Origin: Dasypus novemcinctus
Taxonomy: Eukaryota > Chordata > Mammalia > Cingulata > Dasypodidae
Length of the DNA stretch: 64,000 nucleotides
Reading direction: 5' to 3'
Assembly (NCBI RefSeq): GCF_030445035.2
Contig: NC_080683.1
Location: 96,433,675-96,497,674 of the forward strand
In this document: positions 1 through 15,111 of the stretch, piece by piece
Numbering within the stretch: position 1 is the first letter of the stretch
How the letters are laid out: each line of letters opens with the position of its first letter
Position numbers and translations under genes: made by a program
Notes under the pieces: model-generated
The model's input: the letters and a program-made list of their open reading frames with translations, nothing else
What the model was told of the DNA's origin: nothing
The model's database searches: none

Positions 1-840
1 ACACTTTTTTGTATTCTATATAAGGCCATGCACGGTACCTTAATCATATAAATGATTTAAACAAATTTGTTGAGAGTTGATTCTAATCATAAACAAGTAT
101 TTCCTAAAAACAGGTATCAATTTTAAAAAATGTTCATTCTTAAGATTATTTATTTAAAGCAAGTAACTTATATAATCCAGGTACTTAATATATATTTTAA
201 AAATTTACTATTAGAAGGCATTTGCAAATGGTTGTAGCAAAGCCTATGAATAAAAGATGTGTGGTGATTTGAAGCTGTATGTACCCAGAAAAGCATGTTC
301 TTGAATTTAATTCATTCATGAAGGTGTGGATCCATTTGTAAGTAGCATCTTTTTTAAAAAAAAATTGCTGAAGTTTATCATTCTTACATGTACATTTGCA
401 ATTAAAGAACAGTAAAAGTTGTGAACTTACAAAACAAACACACAAATCATTATACAGAGCTCCCACACATCACCCAAACTCTATCACCTTGAATGGTTAT
501 GAAACATTTGCTACAAACTATGAGAGTATCATCAAAATATTAATATTAATTATAGCCCATATCTTATATTTGGTGTATTTTCCCCCCAATCCATCCAATT
601 ATTAACATCCTTGTATTAGTGTTATGTATTTATTATAGTTCATGAGAGAACATTCTCATATTTGTTCGGTTAACCACAGTCCTCCTTCCACCTCTGGATT
701 CCTGGTGTTACACAGTAAAATATTAATACATGCATGGCAGTGACACTTAGGATTGTGGTTATGTCTGGGGATGAAGGGAGGTAGATGGGATGGAAGGAGT
801 TTCAATGATATCTGTGACACATTTGTGAGGTTTAAGGTAA
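1..840. other. Downstream flank, nothing recognised
   Basis: AT-rich sequence without a convincing gene, exon or repeat. The short open frames have no family similarity. Confidence 0.5.
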
Positions 841-844
841 ATAG

Positions 845-1231
845 TCACAGTGGGTTGAATGGTGCCACCCTCCCCGTAGGATATTTTATCCAAAACTGGA
901 TCATCCTGGATTAGGATAGGCCCTAAATCCAAAGACAAATATCCTTATAAGAGACAAGAAGGGGAGAACATACACAAAAGAGAAGATTCTGACAGAGACA
1001 GAGACTGGAGCAATGCATCTACAATCCAAGGAATGCCAATGATAGTTGGCAGCCACCAGAAGCTAGGAGAGAGGCAGGGAAGAGATGCTCCTTCAGAGCC
1101 TCCAAGAGCCAACTCTGCCAACCTTGATTTCAGACTTTGGGTCTCCAGAACTATAGGAGAATAAATTTCTGTTGTTTTAAGTCATCAAATGTGTGGTAAT
1201 TTGTTATGGCAGCGCTAAGAAACTAATAGAG
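845..1231 (+). mobile_element. MLT1-type MaLR LTR (ancient)
   Basis: The sequence has the MLT1 layout: gggttgaatggtgccaccc near the start, atatccttataagagacaag in the middle, a gccaaccttgatttcagact block, an AATAAA signal near 1159, and an end at gctaagaaactaatagag. It is diverged and non-coding, a solo LTR fossil of an ERVL-MaLR element. Confidence 0.8.
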
Positions 1232-1789
1232 ACTATACTGTTCCTTGAATTGGAGAAGTGTGTCATACAGGTCGTATATATGCCCTTTTATTTTGAGAAT
1301 GTACCATTGCATGAAACTTTCTTCTTTGTTTTTTTCACTTAAATTCCTCAGTAAGTGAATTGAATTAGCTTGCCAGTTGAGATGTCCATTTCTGGTCCTT
1401 TCAGCTTATAGCTCGGGAGGAAGGAAACCAGTTGACTGGAGTGAGTAGGCAGGCATTGACAGAGTGTCTAGTATCCTTCTGTTCATCCACTCTTTCATAA
1501 TAGTTCCAGCAGAAAACTGGAGGAAGACTCTCATTTGCCCAGCTTGGGTCAAATGCCCGTCTCCAATCCAACTACGAGGACAGGAGAAGTGGCATTCTGA
1601 TTGGTCAGAACTGGGTCATGTTTTCATCACTAGAGTCATTTTGAGGCTGAGAAAGCTGTCCAAATCAAGGCATCAAGGCTATGCTTTCTTCCTGAACCAG
1701 CTGGTGACTCTTGGGTCCTCTGACAAATAGCAAAGCACATGGTGGCACCTGCTGGTCTCTCCCTTCTCTTTTGGGTTTCGTTTCCTTGG

Positions 1790-2120
1790 CTTCTTGCTTC
1801 TGTAGGATCTTTTGATGAGGCTACTTTAGTTAAGGTGTGACCTACCTCATTCAGTATGGGACTTAATCCTATTACTAAAGTCCTTTACAAATGGAATGAA
1901 TAGAGAGTGAAAGCCACAGGAAACAAAACAAGCTGAAATCAACAAAACCTGGAAGAGAAGGGAGACACCAGGAGACACTGCCAGGTACTTCGTCATGTGA
2001 CAGAGGAACATGAATTGCTGGCATTGCCTTGATGATGCCTTGACTGGGATATTCTCATAACCTCAAACTGTAAGCTAATAAACTCCCATTTTAAAAAAGC
2101 CATACCCTTCCATGTATCTA
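1790..2120 (+). mobile_element. MaLR-like LTR fragment
   Basis: The 3' part of an LTR with ctaataaactcccatttt, the same polyadenylation-signal block as the full LTRs at 2989, 36463 and 39191, preceded by the 'gccttgatgatgcctt' and 'aacctcaaactgtaagc' blocks. The 5' border is unclear. Confidence 0.6.
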
Positions 2121-2154
2121 CTTTAAGCAGCCAAGGAAACAAAAACAAAATGGA

Positions 2155-2560
2155 ATTTCATTCATTCACTCATTCATCAAGTTTGATGTATTCTATCAAG
2201 TGCTAGATGCTGTTCTAGGCACTGGAGATACAGCAGTGGGAAAAACAAAAGTCAAAATAATGTCTCTGCTCTCATGGGGCTTAAATTTTAAGGGACTAGA
2301 CAGACAATAAACAAATTAAAAGTATAAATTATGTATAATACATATAACATTAAGTAGAAAACAAAACAGTGCAAGAGATAAAAAGTGATGGGAAATTCTA
2401 TATTGATTTATCAAGGAAGTCCCTCTGCTTCTTTCAGCAGAGACCTGAATGAAGTAAGGAATGATATAAACACTTTGGGGAAAGAGAATTCCAGGCAGAG
2501 AGAACAGGAAGCAAAATGTCTGAAACATTCTAAAAAGTACATCATGAATCTGAAAAAGAG
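2155..2560 (-). mobile_element. L2 LINE 3' end
   Basis: On the plus strand it starts attcattcactcattcatca, then gctgttctaggcactgg and acagtgggaaa-like text, the reverse complement of the L2 3' tail. The rest follows L2 antisense order, including ccaggcagagagaacaggaa. It is an ancient, diverged copy. Confidence 0.7.
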
Positions 2561-2988
2561 ACTTTTTCAAAACTATTAGAGGCTATTCTGTAGCTTAAAT
2601 TCTTTTTTCACTAAGCCTCTTTGATCACTTGTCCTATTGACATCCTGCTCCCATGGACTTCAATAGCAAAATTTTAATAATAGCCGAACTTTAACACTCT
2701 TGTGTTTAGGGGTTTAAGAAACAAACTTGGGCAGCAAACTTAAGAACAAGGATCACACTTTATGATATTCCTGACATGAACCCTGCACTCTGCCTGGATC
2801 CTATATATCCTAGCGCTGAATATGTTAGAGTCTTAAGAAAAGTATTTGATTAACGAAAATGTGTTCTATACAAAATCATTTGCAACTTAAGGTTTTTAAC
2901 TGGAAATGTTTCCTTGTTGGGATATTCTAGGTATGATATGGAATTGTTATTAGGGCCTAATATTTCCCTTTGCAACCAAATGCACTCA

Positions 2989-3461
2989 TGTGACAATTTG
3001 AAGTTTTTGTGGCTCCCAGAAAAGATGTTTCTTAAAGCGAATCCGTTTCTTTGGGTGTGGGATCCTTTGACTGGACTGCATTCAGTTGGGTGGCCTTTGG
3101 TTGGACTACGTCAGTGAGGCATGACCCAAGGTGGGTCTTGGTCCTCTTGCTGGAGTCCTTCAAACAGGAGAGAGAAAAAGTGGCAGAGATGGAGAGAAGG
3201 AACCCAGGAGCTCAGAGGGGGAGCCCAGAAGGAGAAGCCCAAACTGAAGCAATGAGACCCGGAAGAGAAGCAGATGCCTCCACGTGCCTTGCCATGTGAG
3301 AGAGGACTCCAGGATCACGGGTGGCTGGTGTTCTGATAATGCCTTGATCCTCACCCTTTCACAGCCTCAGAACTGTAAGCTTTTAACCTAATAAACTCCC
3401 ATTATAAAAGTCAACCCATTTCTGGTATATTGTTCCCAGCAGTTTTTAGCAAACTAAAACA
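2989..3461 (+). mobile_element. MaLR-like solo LTR, abutting the MAN1A1 3' end
   Basis: Begins TGTGACAATTTGAAG and ends GCAAACTAAAACA, the TG…CA ends of the family also seen at 36463-37045 and 39191-40942. Contains cctaataaactcccattata with a polyadenylation signal near 3390. The flanks (actca and cctag) do not form a clean 5-base duplication, so one border may have decayed. Confidence 0.72.
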
Positions 3462-3527
3462 CCTAGGTATAGAGAAGCTTACTTAAAAGGAGAAAAGTAT
3501 AACAAATGAAGAGATATATTAAAAGAC

Positions 3528-3533
3528 TTTATT
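3528..3533 (-). promoter_or_regulatory. MAN1A1: Proposed MAN1A1 polyadenylation signal (AATAAA)
   Basis: The plus strand reads TTTATT, which is AATAAA on the gene strand. Immediately downstream on the gene strand is a U-rich stretch (TTCATTTGTTATACTTTTCT, 3508-3489), as expected for a cleavage site around 3510-3518. The MaLR-like LTR begins at 3461, less than 60 bases beyond. Choice of this hexamer over others is inference. Confidence 0.55.
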
Positions 3534-5667
3534 CACAATAGAGAAATTTTACAAATATAGTTTTAAAAAATTATGTGAATCTATTATGTTTTCCATAACA
3601 TTAGAGATTTATATAAACTTGGGAATGACAGGATGGATTTATATACAAATTAAAAACAATCCATGTAAAGAATGGATAATACACATGAAGAAATCATGAC
3701 AAACATCATTGCATTCTGTAAATTGTCATATAACGTATATGTGTAATATTAATTCCACAAAGTATATAAAAACATATGGCATACACACAAAATGAAGTGC
3801 TATTTTAATTATTCACCTTTTAGGATACGTATATGTATGTAAACTTAACTGCCCAGTTTTGCTGAAAATGAACATGACAATGTCTGCCTAACCACTTTAG
3901 TTTAAAATAATTAACAAAAAATATGACTTTAAGTTACATCATCATATTTTTAGTCTCTTATCCTTTTACATTTTTGTTGTATGGGAACTGCTGTCAAAAA
4001 AATCCAAGTTTTATAGTTTTAGAAAACCTTATTCTTGCCAATATGTAAGACTTGCTGCCTACTTACAGTGCAGGGTACACACAACCTGATTTTAATACCC
4101 TTTCTGCTGCAGAAATTCTTGTCGGCTTTGTGTTCTTTTGAATCAAATTGAAAACAAAGAGAATAAATTAATTTAAGTTGCTAGTTCAAGGACATCCATA
4201 TGAAAACTGTAATCCAAATATATGTGGCCTGATTTTGGTAATAATTTTTTATACTTTGCCTTAACATCCTGGAAAAAAAAGGACTAAAGCTATCCATTAA
4301 TTTCCTTAGATGAGCTGAAATACAAGTAGGAGAAGTTATTTGGGTCACAGAGACACCTTATAAGATGACAATAGAGATTCTCCTCATTTGCTAATTTTCT
4401 TACTTGACTCTTTGACATATACCCAATGTACAATATTGGAATAAAGCAGGACACACAAGATGGTCCTTTCAGACAAAAGCAGTAGTCTGAAATACTTATT
4501 TTAGCTGAAACTCTTAAGTCTAATGAGGTCTAAGAAAAATAATTGTCTTTTTAAAAAACATTAGGTTGAGCCATCTGAAATTAAGGATATTTGGGAGTTT
4601 TTAAAACAACAAATATGGCAGTTTCATATGGTTCAGCCTAATCCAGTGATTTATTTGATCACTGCAGGTTAAAAAATTTAGGTGGCCAAAAGTCTATGCA
4701 TACCTCAGTATGGATCATCAGACTAGCCCTTTCATGGGATATATATAAAATATGAAATAATGTGATAAGAAAACATAAGATATAATCAAATCCATTCTTG
4801 AGAAAACAGTTCATAACACAAAACTTAATGTTTTGAAGAATCATATTATTTTGATCAGCTGTAGGTTTGTGTTGCTGAGGCGTGGGTATACCCATAATGC
4901 CGCTTCTAAGCTGGGGTCGCTATGTTGAGTTTAACCACACAAAATATACTGTATTTTTGTTTGGCCTAAGTTTACTAGATTTTCCTCAGTTGACTATGAA
5001 TAGATAAACTGGCAAAGCTGCTTTCACAGAGTCAAATCCTGCTTTCATAAATGGAAATGAAATAATTTACTGCATTTGAGAAAAGGCTCTTTTAACATCT
5101 GAACCAAATGGAATGCCTTCTTTTTCTCAAGCAAAAAATAAAAGATGAAATGAAAACAAATCAACTAAAAGCCATTTGAAATTCTCTCTCTAGTTAGAGA
5201 GACCCAGTTTCTTCATATATTCAGTTAAAAGCAAAAGCATACTAAGAGTTATACTATTTCCCTTTTAAAAAAATGCAATTCAGTGATACAGAGCACTGCA
5301 GAACTGAGAGCTAATCTCATTGTGTAGTAGGGAATAGAAGAAATTAACCAGTTACATGATCCAGAAATGATATGGGACATTTAAAGTAAAATTCAAGAAC
5401 AATTCACAAATTAGGAAACACTAATTTAATTAAACAACACAAATAAACTGCACTTCCAATGAAATGAGGTCAATATGAGATGATTCTTTTGGGATGACTT
5501 TCTAATTTGAATTACTATGTGAATGAAATATTTTAGAAGACATTCTATCAAATAATGATAGACCCGCATAAGGAGGAGGCTGTCACAGTTATAAGATCTA
5601 TCTCTGGTGGATAGACTAACCAGAATAACATGAAATTGAAAAGGAAAAAAGCTTTTTAAATACTTAA

Positions 5668-5673
5668 TTTATT
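5668..5673 (-). promoter_or_regulatory. MAN1A1: Possible proximal polyadenylation signal
   Basis: AATAAA on the minus strand about 420 bases after the stop codon. It could give a short 3' UTR isoform. No strong U/GU-rich downstream element was confirmed. Confidence 0.3.
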
Positions 5674-6092
5674 ATTATGGCTTTTTGCAACATGGCAAAC
5701 ATTACAGCTTAAAGCAGACATCATCTCCTCATAGAGGAGGGAAAAGTTTTGCAGTCAAATAAAAATTGCAATTAAGAGGTCATTGGTATACCATTCTATT
5801 CAGTTTAATAAAAATGATAATGTAACTTCATGACCTCCAGAGATACTATATTACTTAAAAGACAAACAAACAATGCTGTGGCTCTACTGGCTGAATAATA
5901 AAGATACAATAAGGGAACTTAGGTCCATCTATGCTTATGATTATAAACACGAAAGACTGCAAAACAATTTTAGAATTTAGAGTAATCATAGACCTATTAA
6001 TAAAAATTCATCATGTGCCTGAATATCAGAAAAGGAATTATTAAGGTATGCAGTGAAGGGGATGAAGCAGAGTAAAATATAAAATATCTTGT

Positions 6093-6371
<279 letters not shown>

Positions 6372-6683
6372 TTAAAACCCTGAGGGGAATTTTTCTGTAA
6401 ACCTACAAATTCTCTAAAAAACCAACCATATAAAACCAAAATTCTGAGGGGATTTACGCAATTTACAGAGTAAAAGACGCTACTCTGCTTTGGTGTTAGA
6501 GCTTGAGAAGCCTACAAGGTAGCCCCAAGGCATTAAATTTAAATGCCATTATTACCTGCAGGTAGAATGACATTCCAAATCAGTCATACTTGATAGTATG
6601 TCAACATGCTCATGACAGAGACATTGACAAAAAGGACTTGTCCAGATACCTCAGCCACATATTTTTAGAATACTTTTTACTTA

Positions 6684-6800
<117 letters not shown>

Positions 6801-6879
6801 CTAAATTATGAAGAGGTGGGAAGAAATGGTCACAGTTAAGTAAACTGACTGTCACTAGTTTGTTTTTTTTAAAAAATAT

Positions 6880-7010
6880 ATTTTATTTATTTTTAAAAGA
6901 TACTTAGATTACATAAAATGTTACATAAAAATATATAAGGGATTCCCATATGCCCCACCTCCCCACACCTCCCACTTTTTTCCACATTTACTTCTTTCGT
7001 ATTAGATTGT
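6880..7010 (-). mobile_element. LINE-like 3' tail (older xenarthran subfamily)
   Basis: Carries ttaaaagatacttagattac, then acataaaatgttac and gattcccatatgccccacct, shared with the copy at 43108. Orientation is set by the A-rich tail on the minus strand. It lies in the intron just above the penultimate exon. Confidence 0.55.
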
Positions 7011-7224
7011 CAAATTCAAATATAAAATAAGGATTCAAACCGAATGACTGCTTGTAATAAACTTTTAAGTGAGAAAAAAACCCCAATAAAATGTAAATGC
7101 AAAAAAAATATGAAAAACAGAAGGACATATGGACAGCATATCTCACCTAATTGGAAATGTTCCTACATTTAGTTCTGGAATCATTTTTTACTGATTGTTA
7201 CCATTTCCTCTTATAGTCTAGAAT

Positions 7225-7441
7225 AGAGTTTGGCAACCTACAGACCACAAGCCAAATCCAGCCTGCTGCTGCTTATTGCAAATAAAGTTTTATTAGACCA
7301 CAGACTTGCCCCTTTGTTTACATATTGTCTGTGCCTGTTTCTGTGCTAAAATGGCAGAGGTGAATAGTGATAGAGACTGTATGGTACCCAAGCTTAAAAT
7401 TTTATTCTCTGGCTCTTTACAAAAAATCTGCCAACCCTTGG
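7225..7441 (-). mobile_element. hAT-Charlie MITE (MER3-like)
   Basis: About 217 bases flanked by imperfect inverted ends (agtttggcaacc … ctgccaaccct). Inside are aataaagttttattagacca and tttgtttacatattgtctg, text typical of the common mammalian hAT element of the MER3 group. The family name is from memory of the consensus. Confidence 0.6.
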
Positions 7442-10400
7442 TCTAGGGAGATTATTAAAATCCATCAGGATTACAAATCACTGGTTGAAAAAGTGCACTG
7501 GATCAAAAACAACTGCTACTAGAATCAAACCATGTTATTTCTTGAAATTGATTGTGAGCTACTAATTAGTGGTGTTGGGGACAGAGGTAAGAGAAGAAAA
7601 TGGAGGGCAGTGAGAAAAATGTGGCTGGCATCTATTGCTAAATATATATTTTTCTTTTCTTTTAGTCTGGGAAGGAAGCAGTTGGGATGGATCTGCTGAG
7701 AGAGAAGTAATCCCACATTCCTGTAGTTGTTTGAGTATTATGAATATTTGGGAAAGAGAAGGGTTGGGGAGTTTAGGATGAAAATTTAGGTAACAACCTA
7801 AAACCAACCTGCCTTCCACTTTGTCAGCTGTCAATCAGTTCACTGTTGCTTGTACTTTGAAATTACATTATTTGCGCTGTTAGCAGATATATTCCTCTTT
7901 AGGAAAAGTTATTGTCTACTTACCACATTTCATCAATCCTATTTATGTAGTCAAACAAAACTTTCTATTGTACAAAAATTGCTCTCTAAAACCTGGTTCT
8001 AATTCACAGAATGCTGAAAAAAATAAAGTTTAAGACTAAAATCTTTGTAATCAAATAGAGAAAATGTAGAAAATATACTTAGGTTCTTATGTCATTTTTC
8101 ATTTATTTTTTAGTTTCCTCTTGTGAATTATAACCCTGCCCCCCCCCCTTTAACATGTATAATTATATTCAAAAATTTTTCCCATTTAGCCCAACTACCA
8201 AGAAGATGGAAAACATAGACTTATTGAAATTAGTAGAGAAAGAAAAATTCTCCTTGGCTAGAAAAGGGTTTTGAAGGGAAATAAGGCTCTAAGAATGGGG
8301 AGCCTGGAAAGGGCAGGCATATCCTCACCGCGGTCTCGCAGGCAGACACTGATAATGAGGATATTGATTTTTCACACTGGAGCCGGAGGGCAGAAGGGAG
8401 GAAGCAGGGCCATGAGGAAAAACATTTAATTACCACATTAAAGCAAATTTGAGCAGCAGGCTACATGAATAAAGAAAATGCCTCATGGTTTGCTACTGCT
8501 TTAAAGCCCATGGGTAAATTAGAACAATCAATGTAAAAAAGTGCTTTGATTAAATTCCAAGTTAGAAACTAGGGGCCAACTGGGGGAAGAACCTGAAGAA
8601 AAGAACTTTTTAGGTTCTAATATTTTTTTCCTGCATTTGTTTTTGGTCCTTTGTACCAATAGAAAGTCAAATACCAGATACACTGAACAGGTCAAAACAC
8701 TTTTAAATAGAAAAAAAAAGACAAGATATAGAAGAAATGGGTCAGATTTGCTGTGGAACATAAAGACAATGGCTTCGGACATCTCCCGGAAGAAAGAATA
8801 ACCACAAACCTTTTTCTTGGCTTTCCATTGAGGTTCTTAGGCGACAGGCTAATGAGAACTAGATATGATAAATAATAACACCCCTCTTCCCCACAGAAAA
8901 TTCTGTAAAGCTACTTCATTGTTATAGAAAAAGAGTTGCTTCAGGGGTATTTAAACAAGGCCCTATCGTTCTCCTCTTTCTCCTTCACCCCACTTGTTCT
9001 TTTACTTGTTCTTTTACTCCCACACCTTAACAAGGCCAATGCCGTAGTTGAGAACACAATGTAAAGTTCTACAGTGGCAGGGGCTGAATGCCACTCTAGT
9101 CTCCTTAACTGTGGCCTCGGGTTCCTGGACACAGCTCTTCTGTGTAAAATGGGTGTAATGTGTTTATTGCAGGCACAAGGGCTTTTCAGAGCTTTAGAAA
9201 GGCCTGGGCTGCTTACACTTCGTGAGGTTTTTGGTAAGTTAAAAAAAAAAAAAAAAGGAAAAATGCCCAAGAGGCATTTTTAACCACCAGAAAATAAATA
9301 AAATACCCTTATGTCAAAAGTCTTAAATTTTAAGACTTTAGGAATGTGAAACTGAAACTGGGGAAAATCAGCTCTCCTGGGCCCTCATAACAGACCCTGA
9401 ATTTTTGTCGATATCTCAACAGCGGAGGCAGCTGCGTGCGGAGCAGTGAAGTCCTGCCAGTACCTTATTTTACTGTGCTCCTAGGACTCCACCTCTAGGC
9501 ACGGAATCACCTTGGTTTGTGTAAATGCTTATGCTGTTCGTGAGGGGATGTGAGTGGAATGTGCTAATTGCAGGGAAAAGGATATGAGAATGTTTATAGT
9601 GACTGGAGCTAAACAGGATAGAAGATAAACCTGACCTTGAGCGGACGTTCTTTTTTTGGAAGGGGTAGTGGTAAGAGAACAGCAAGCAGCATGAGTTAAA
9701 TCATCACAAATCACACAGCATTCTTGTGAGGACAGAAAAGCATTCTCTTATCTTCCAGAGTCCATGAGAGATGAGAAATAAATGGCTGGTCCATGGAGAT
9801 TCCCAAAAGGGGAGGCATCTTTGCAAATAATGTCACTAAGGCTGTCTGGCTGGGTTCTGTCTGAACTCAAGGGTAGAACACAGATGACGAGGCGAAATGG
9901 ATGTATCAAAGAGATACTGTAGAAGAGGATCAAGCCTGGGGATGGAGGCAGGGTGAGCTGGGAAGACAAATTGTTGCCAGAGCTGATTTCCAGGTCCTTG
10001 GTTACATCATAAGAAAAAATTCAGAGATGCAGCAGTTATAGAAAAGAGTTTCATAAGGGGAAAGTACACACTCAGACGTGCTCGAGGTAGGTAGGGATGC
10101 ATGCGCTCTGTTCTGGGGTTCCTGGCTTTATGGGAGATCATGGAGGGTTAGGGTCTGTGCTGACTGGAGTATTTGAGACAAAGTGGGGGAGATTCATTGG
10201 GTGGCTTGATTTCTAGGGGTTGCTGGCGGTGCCTCATTTCTGGCTGCTGTTAAGAGCTCTGCTGGAGTTAGCTGCGCGAGGTGACGTGAAAGCAGGAGGG
10301 TGGTGGCAGCGGTGCCCCTCCTGCCCCTAGCTGACTCCTGATTCCTTGCTTGTGCAGGTCAGCAGACTGTTGCCCCAGCAGCTCTTATTAGGTGGTGTTT

Positions 10401-10460
10401 GTGTAGCTCATTGTGTTTTCTGTCCCTCCTCCATAGGCCCCTAGTCTAACCTGCCTCAGC
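7442..10460. other. MAN1A1: Intron, mostly unclassified
   Basis: Lower part of the intron between the 173- and 116-base exons. It is AT-rich to 9300. Between about 9360 and 10450 it becomes GC-richer, possibly an old LTR or LINE that I cannot name. No exon-like segment with splice sites was found. Confidence 0.5.
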
Positions 10461-11590
10461 AGCACCATTCACAATAGTCAAAAGGTAGAAATCACCCAAA
10501 TGCCCACCAACTGATGACAGAAGAAACGAATGTGGTATATCAGGGGTTCTTAACCAGGGGGTCTGTGAGCCTTAACTGAAAAAAATCAACTCAATTAGAT
10601 GTCCAACATGATACACCTGTTGTCTTGTCAACTACTACACCACAATTTAACGTTCTTATTCAAGATGAACAACAGCCTGAACATTGACATGTCTTTAAAA
10701 AATAAAATTTAACTTTAACTTTCCTATATTTTTGATGTATTGGATTATTACTTAATGTGCTAAGAAAGAAGCACAGAAGTTTAGTGTTATATGTTTTTTT
10801 TTTTTTTTTAGTATCTGTATTTCAATATTTGTAACTGATTTCCTTTCTAATTTTATGTGTTCAGAAACATTCTTGTGGGAATGTGTTGGTACAGGTGTGA
10901 TATATTTATTAAATAATACACAGGATAGTGTGGACTTACTATGGTTTTTATTTTGATGTAGCACTGTTCTGAGTGCAGTAGATAACTGCCTGCAAAAGGG
11001 TTGATAAGGATGGCAGAGATAGTTTTATGATGCCGTGGGAAAACTCAAATTTCTAAATGTTTGCCCAAAATGTTTGAACAGATGTTGAACCATGATACCA
11101 GGTATTGAAATTATGGGAAAGTTGTAAAACAAAATTTTGAATAATCCTAACATTTAATTTAAAGGCATGCCGATACTGAGTGTCATAAAACCATTTGCCA
11201 CTACATTCTGAGAAGGGGTCTGTGGTTTTCATCTGACTGGCAAAGGGGTTCATGGAACAAAATATGTTAAGAACCCCTGTGATAGCTCCATACAATAGAA
11301 TATTACTCAGCCCCTGAAATGAGAATAAAGTACTGATTCATGTTACAACATGTATGAACCTTGAAAATATTTTGCTAAGTGGAAGAAGCCAGGTACAAAA
11401 AACTTCATGAAACTATTGCTTTTACAAAACACAAAACAAATGCAGAGATCTTGGGACTCAGGCAGGTGAGGGAAAGACAACAGAAGGACTGAAATGAAGG
11501 TAGGAATACTCGGGAAAATATAAATTAAAAAAAAAAGAAATGGCAAACTATGAAAAGGGTTGTCTGTGGAAGAAAGAAATAGATAAAGGA
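10461..11590 (+). mobile_element. Ancient L1 fragment interrupted by a hAT element
   Basis: The left arm has caccattcacaatagtcaaa and caccaactgatgacag; the right arm has caatagaatattactcagcc and tgctaagtggaagaagccag. This is the characteristic L1 3' region. The two arms become contiguous when 10541-11279 is removed. Confidence 0.75.
10541..11279. mobile_element. Non-autonomous hAT DNA transposon
   Basis: A 739-base element with 14-base terminal inverted repeats CAGGGGTTCTTAAC at both ends. The 8-base flanks tggtatat and tgatagct match at five positions, consistent with a decayed hAT target-site duplication. It has no recognisable transposase frame. It sits inside an L1, so it moved after that L1 was fixed. 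Confidence 0.8.
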
Positions 11591-11609
11591 TATAAAGGTG
11601 CTATTTTTA

Positions 11610-12038
11610 TTTACTTATTTACTTTTTAAAAATTTATTTACCCCCCCCCCCCCCCCCATTGTCTGCTCTCTGTGTCCATTTGTTGTGTGCTCTTCTGTGT
11701 CTGCCTGTATTCTTATTAGGTGGCTCCAGGAACTGATCCTGGGACCTTCTGGAGCAGGAGAGAGGCGACAATTCTCTTGTGCCACCTCAGCTCCCTGGCT
11801 TGCTAAGCCTCTTATTGTCTCTTCTCTGCATCTCTTTTTGTTGTGTCATCTTGCTGCATTAGCTCTCCACATTGGCTGGCACTTCTGCATGGGGCAGCAC
11901 CCCACGTGGGCCGGCACTCCGCATGGGCCAGCTCGCCGCGTGGCCCAGCTTGCCTTCACCAGGAGGCCCTGGGTATTGAACCCTGGACCGCCAATATGAT
12001 ATATGGGAGCCCAATTACTTGAGCCACATCTTCTTCCC
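11610..12038 (-). mobile_element. Dimeric DAS-type SINE
   Basis: Reverse-oriented composite SINE with tRNA-like heads (gggaagaagatgtggctcaa and gagctgaggtggcacaagag on the minus strand) joined by a 'gcaagatgacacaac' linker. It is flanked by near-identical duplications AAGGTGC(T)ATTTTTA at 11595-11609 and 12039-12052. A pure C17 run lies at 11641-11657 within its tail. The long open frame over it is not a gene. Confidence 0.88.
11641..11657. repeat. Homopolymer C17
   Basis: Seventeen consecutive C inside the tail of the SINE; probably variable in length. Confidence 0.95.
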
Positions 12039-12072
12039 AAGGTGCATTTTTAAAATCAAGAATTCTAGAACA

Positions 12073-12144
12073 ATTTAATTTAAATTATGTGAATGTATAA
12101 TTTAGTTCATTTAATTTAAATTATGTGAATGTACAATTTAGTTC
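12073..12144. repeat. 36-base tandem duplication
   Basis: Two adjacent 36-base units starting atttaatttaaattatgtga at 12073 and 12109, with a single visible difference (gtataa against gtacaa). Simple local duplication. Confidence 0.9.
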
Positions 12145-14685
<2,541 letters not shown>

Positions 14686-15111
14686 TTACCGTCTCAGACA
14701 ATGTTCAGTGTCTGTAACTTAAATGGAACTAGAAAGTACTTAATGACATTCCGAAGAAATGGCGACAAAAAATCATTTTAAGGAATAAACGCATCAATAC
14801 ATAATATCCAACATATTTTTAAACTTTAATTATCTAGAAGAGCCCATTTTTGGAAAATGGTAACAATCCATTTTCTTTCATTTAGCTACCTTTTATAGAG
14901 CACCCACAGGGCACCAGGAGACACTTCCTATTAGGTAGCTGGAACATCAGTCATTGGGAATTCTATTGAAAGGCCAGGGTGCTTCAACCTCCTATTTTAT
15001 AAATGACCTTCCTCATGGGGATACTGGGAAGATTAATAATAGTTTACAAAATACTAAGTTTCTTTTTGCTCTGGAACAGAAAGCCTTACTTAGCGTCATT
15101 TACCTAAAGCA

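Larger units (their letters stand above)
3510..6092 (-). other. MAN1A1: MAN1A1 3' untranslated region (inferred)
   Basis: This stretch of about 2.58 kb directly follows the stop codon on the minus strand. It is AT-rich, free of recognisable SINEs, LTRs or LINE fragments, and free of long open frames. That contrasts sharply with the repeat-packed DNA below 3465. It contains a possible early polyadenylation hexamer (minus-strand AATAAA at 5673-5668) and the proposed main one near 3530. The upper limit is certain from the stop codon; the lower limit is inference from the polyadenylation signal and the repeat boundary. Confidence 0.65.

Noticed and set aside
31-605. Open frames near the left edge as a possible neighbouring gene
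   Set aside because: Short, low-complexity translations without family motifs, splice sites or promoter context.
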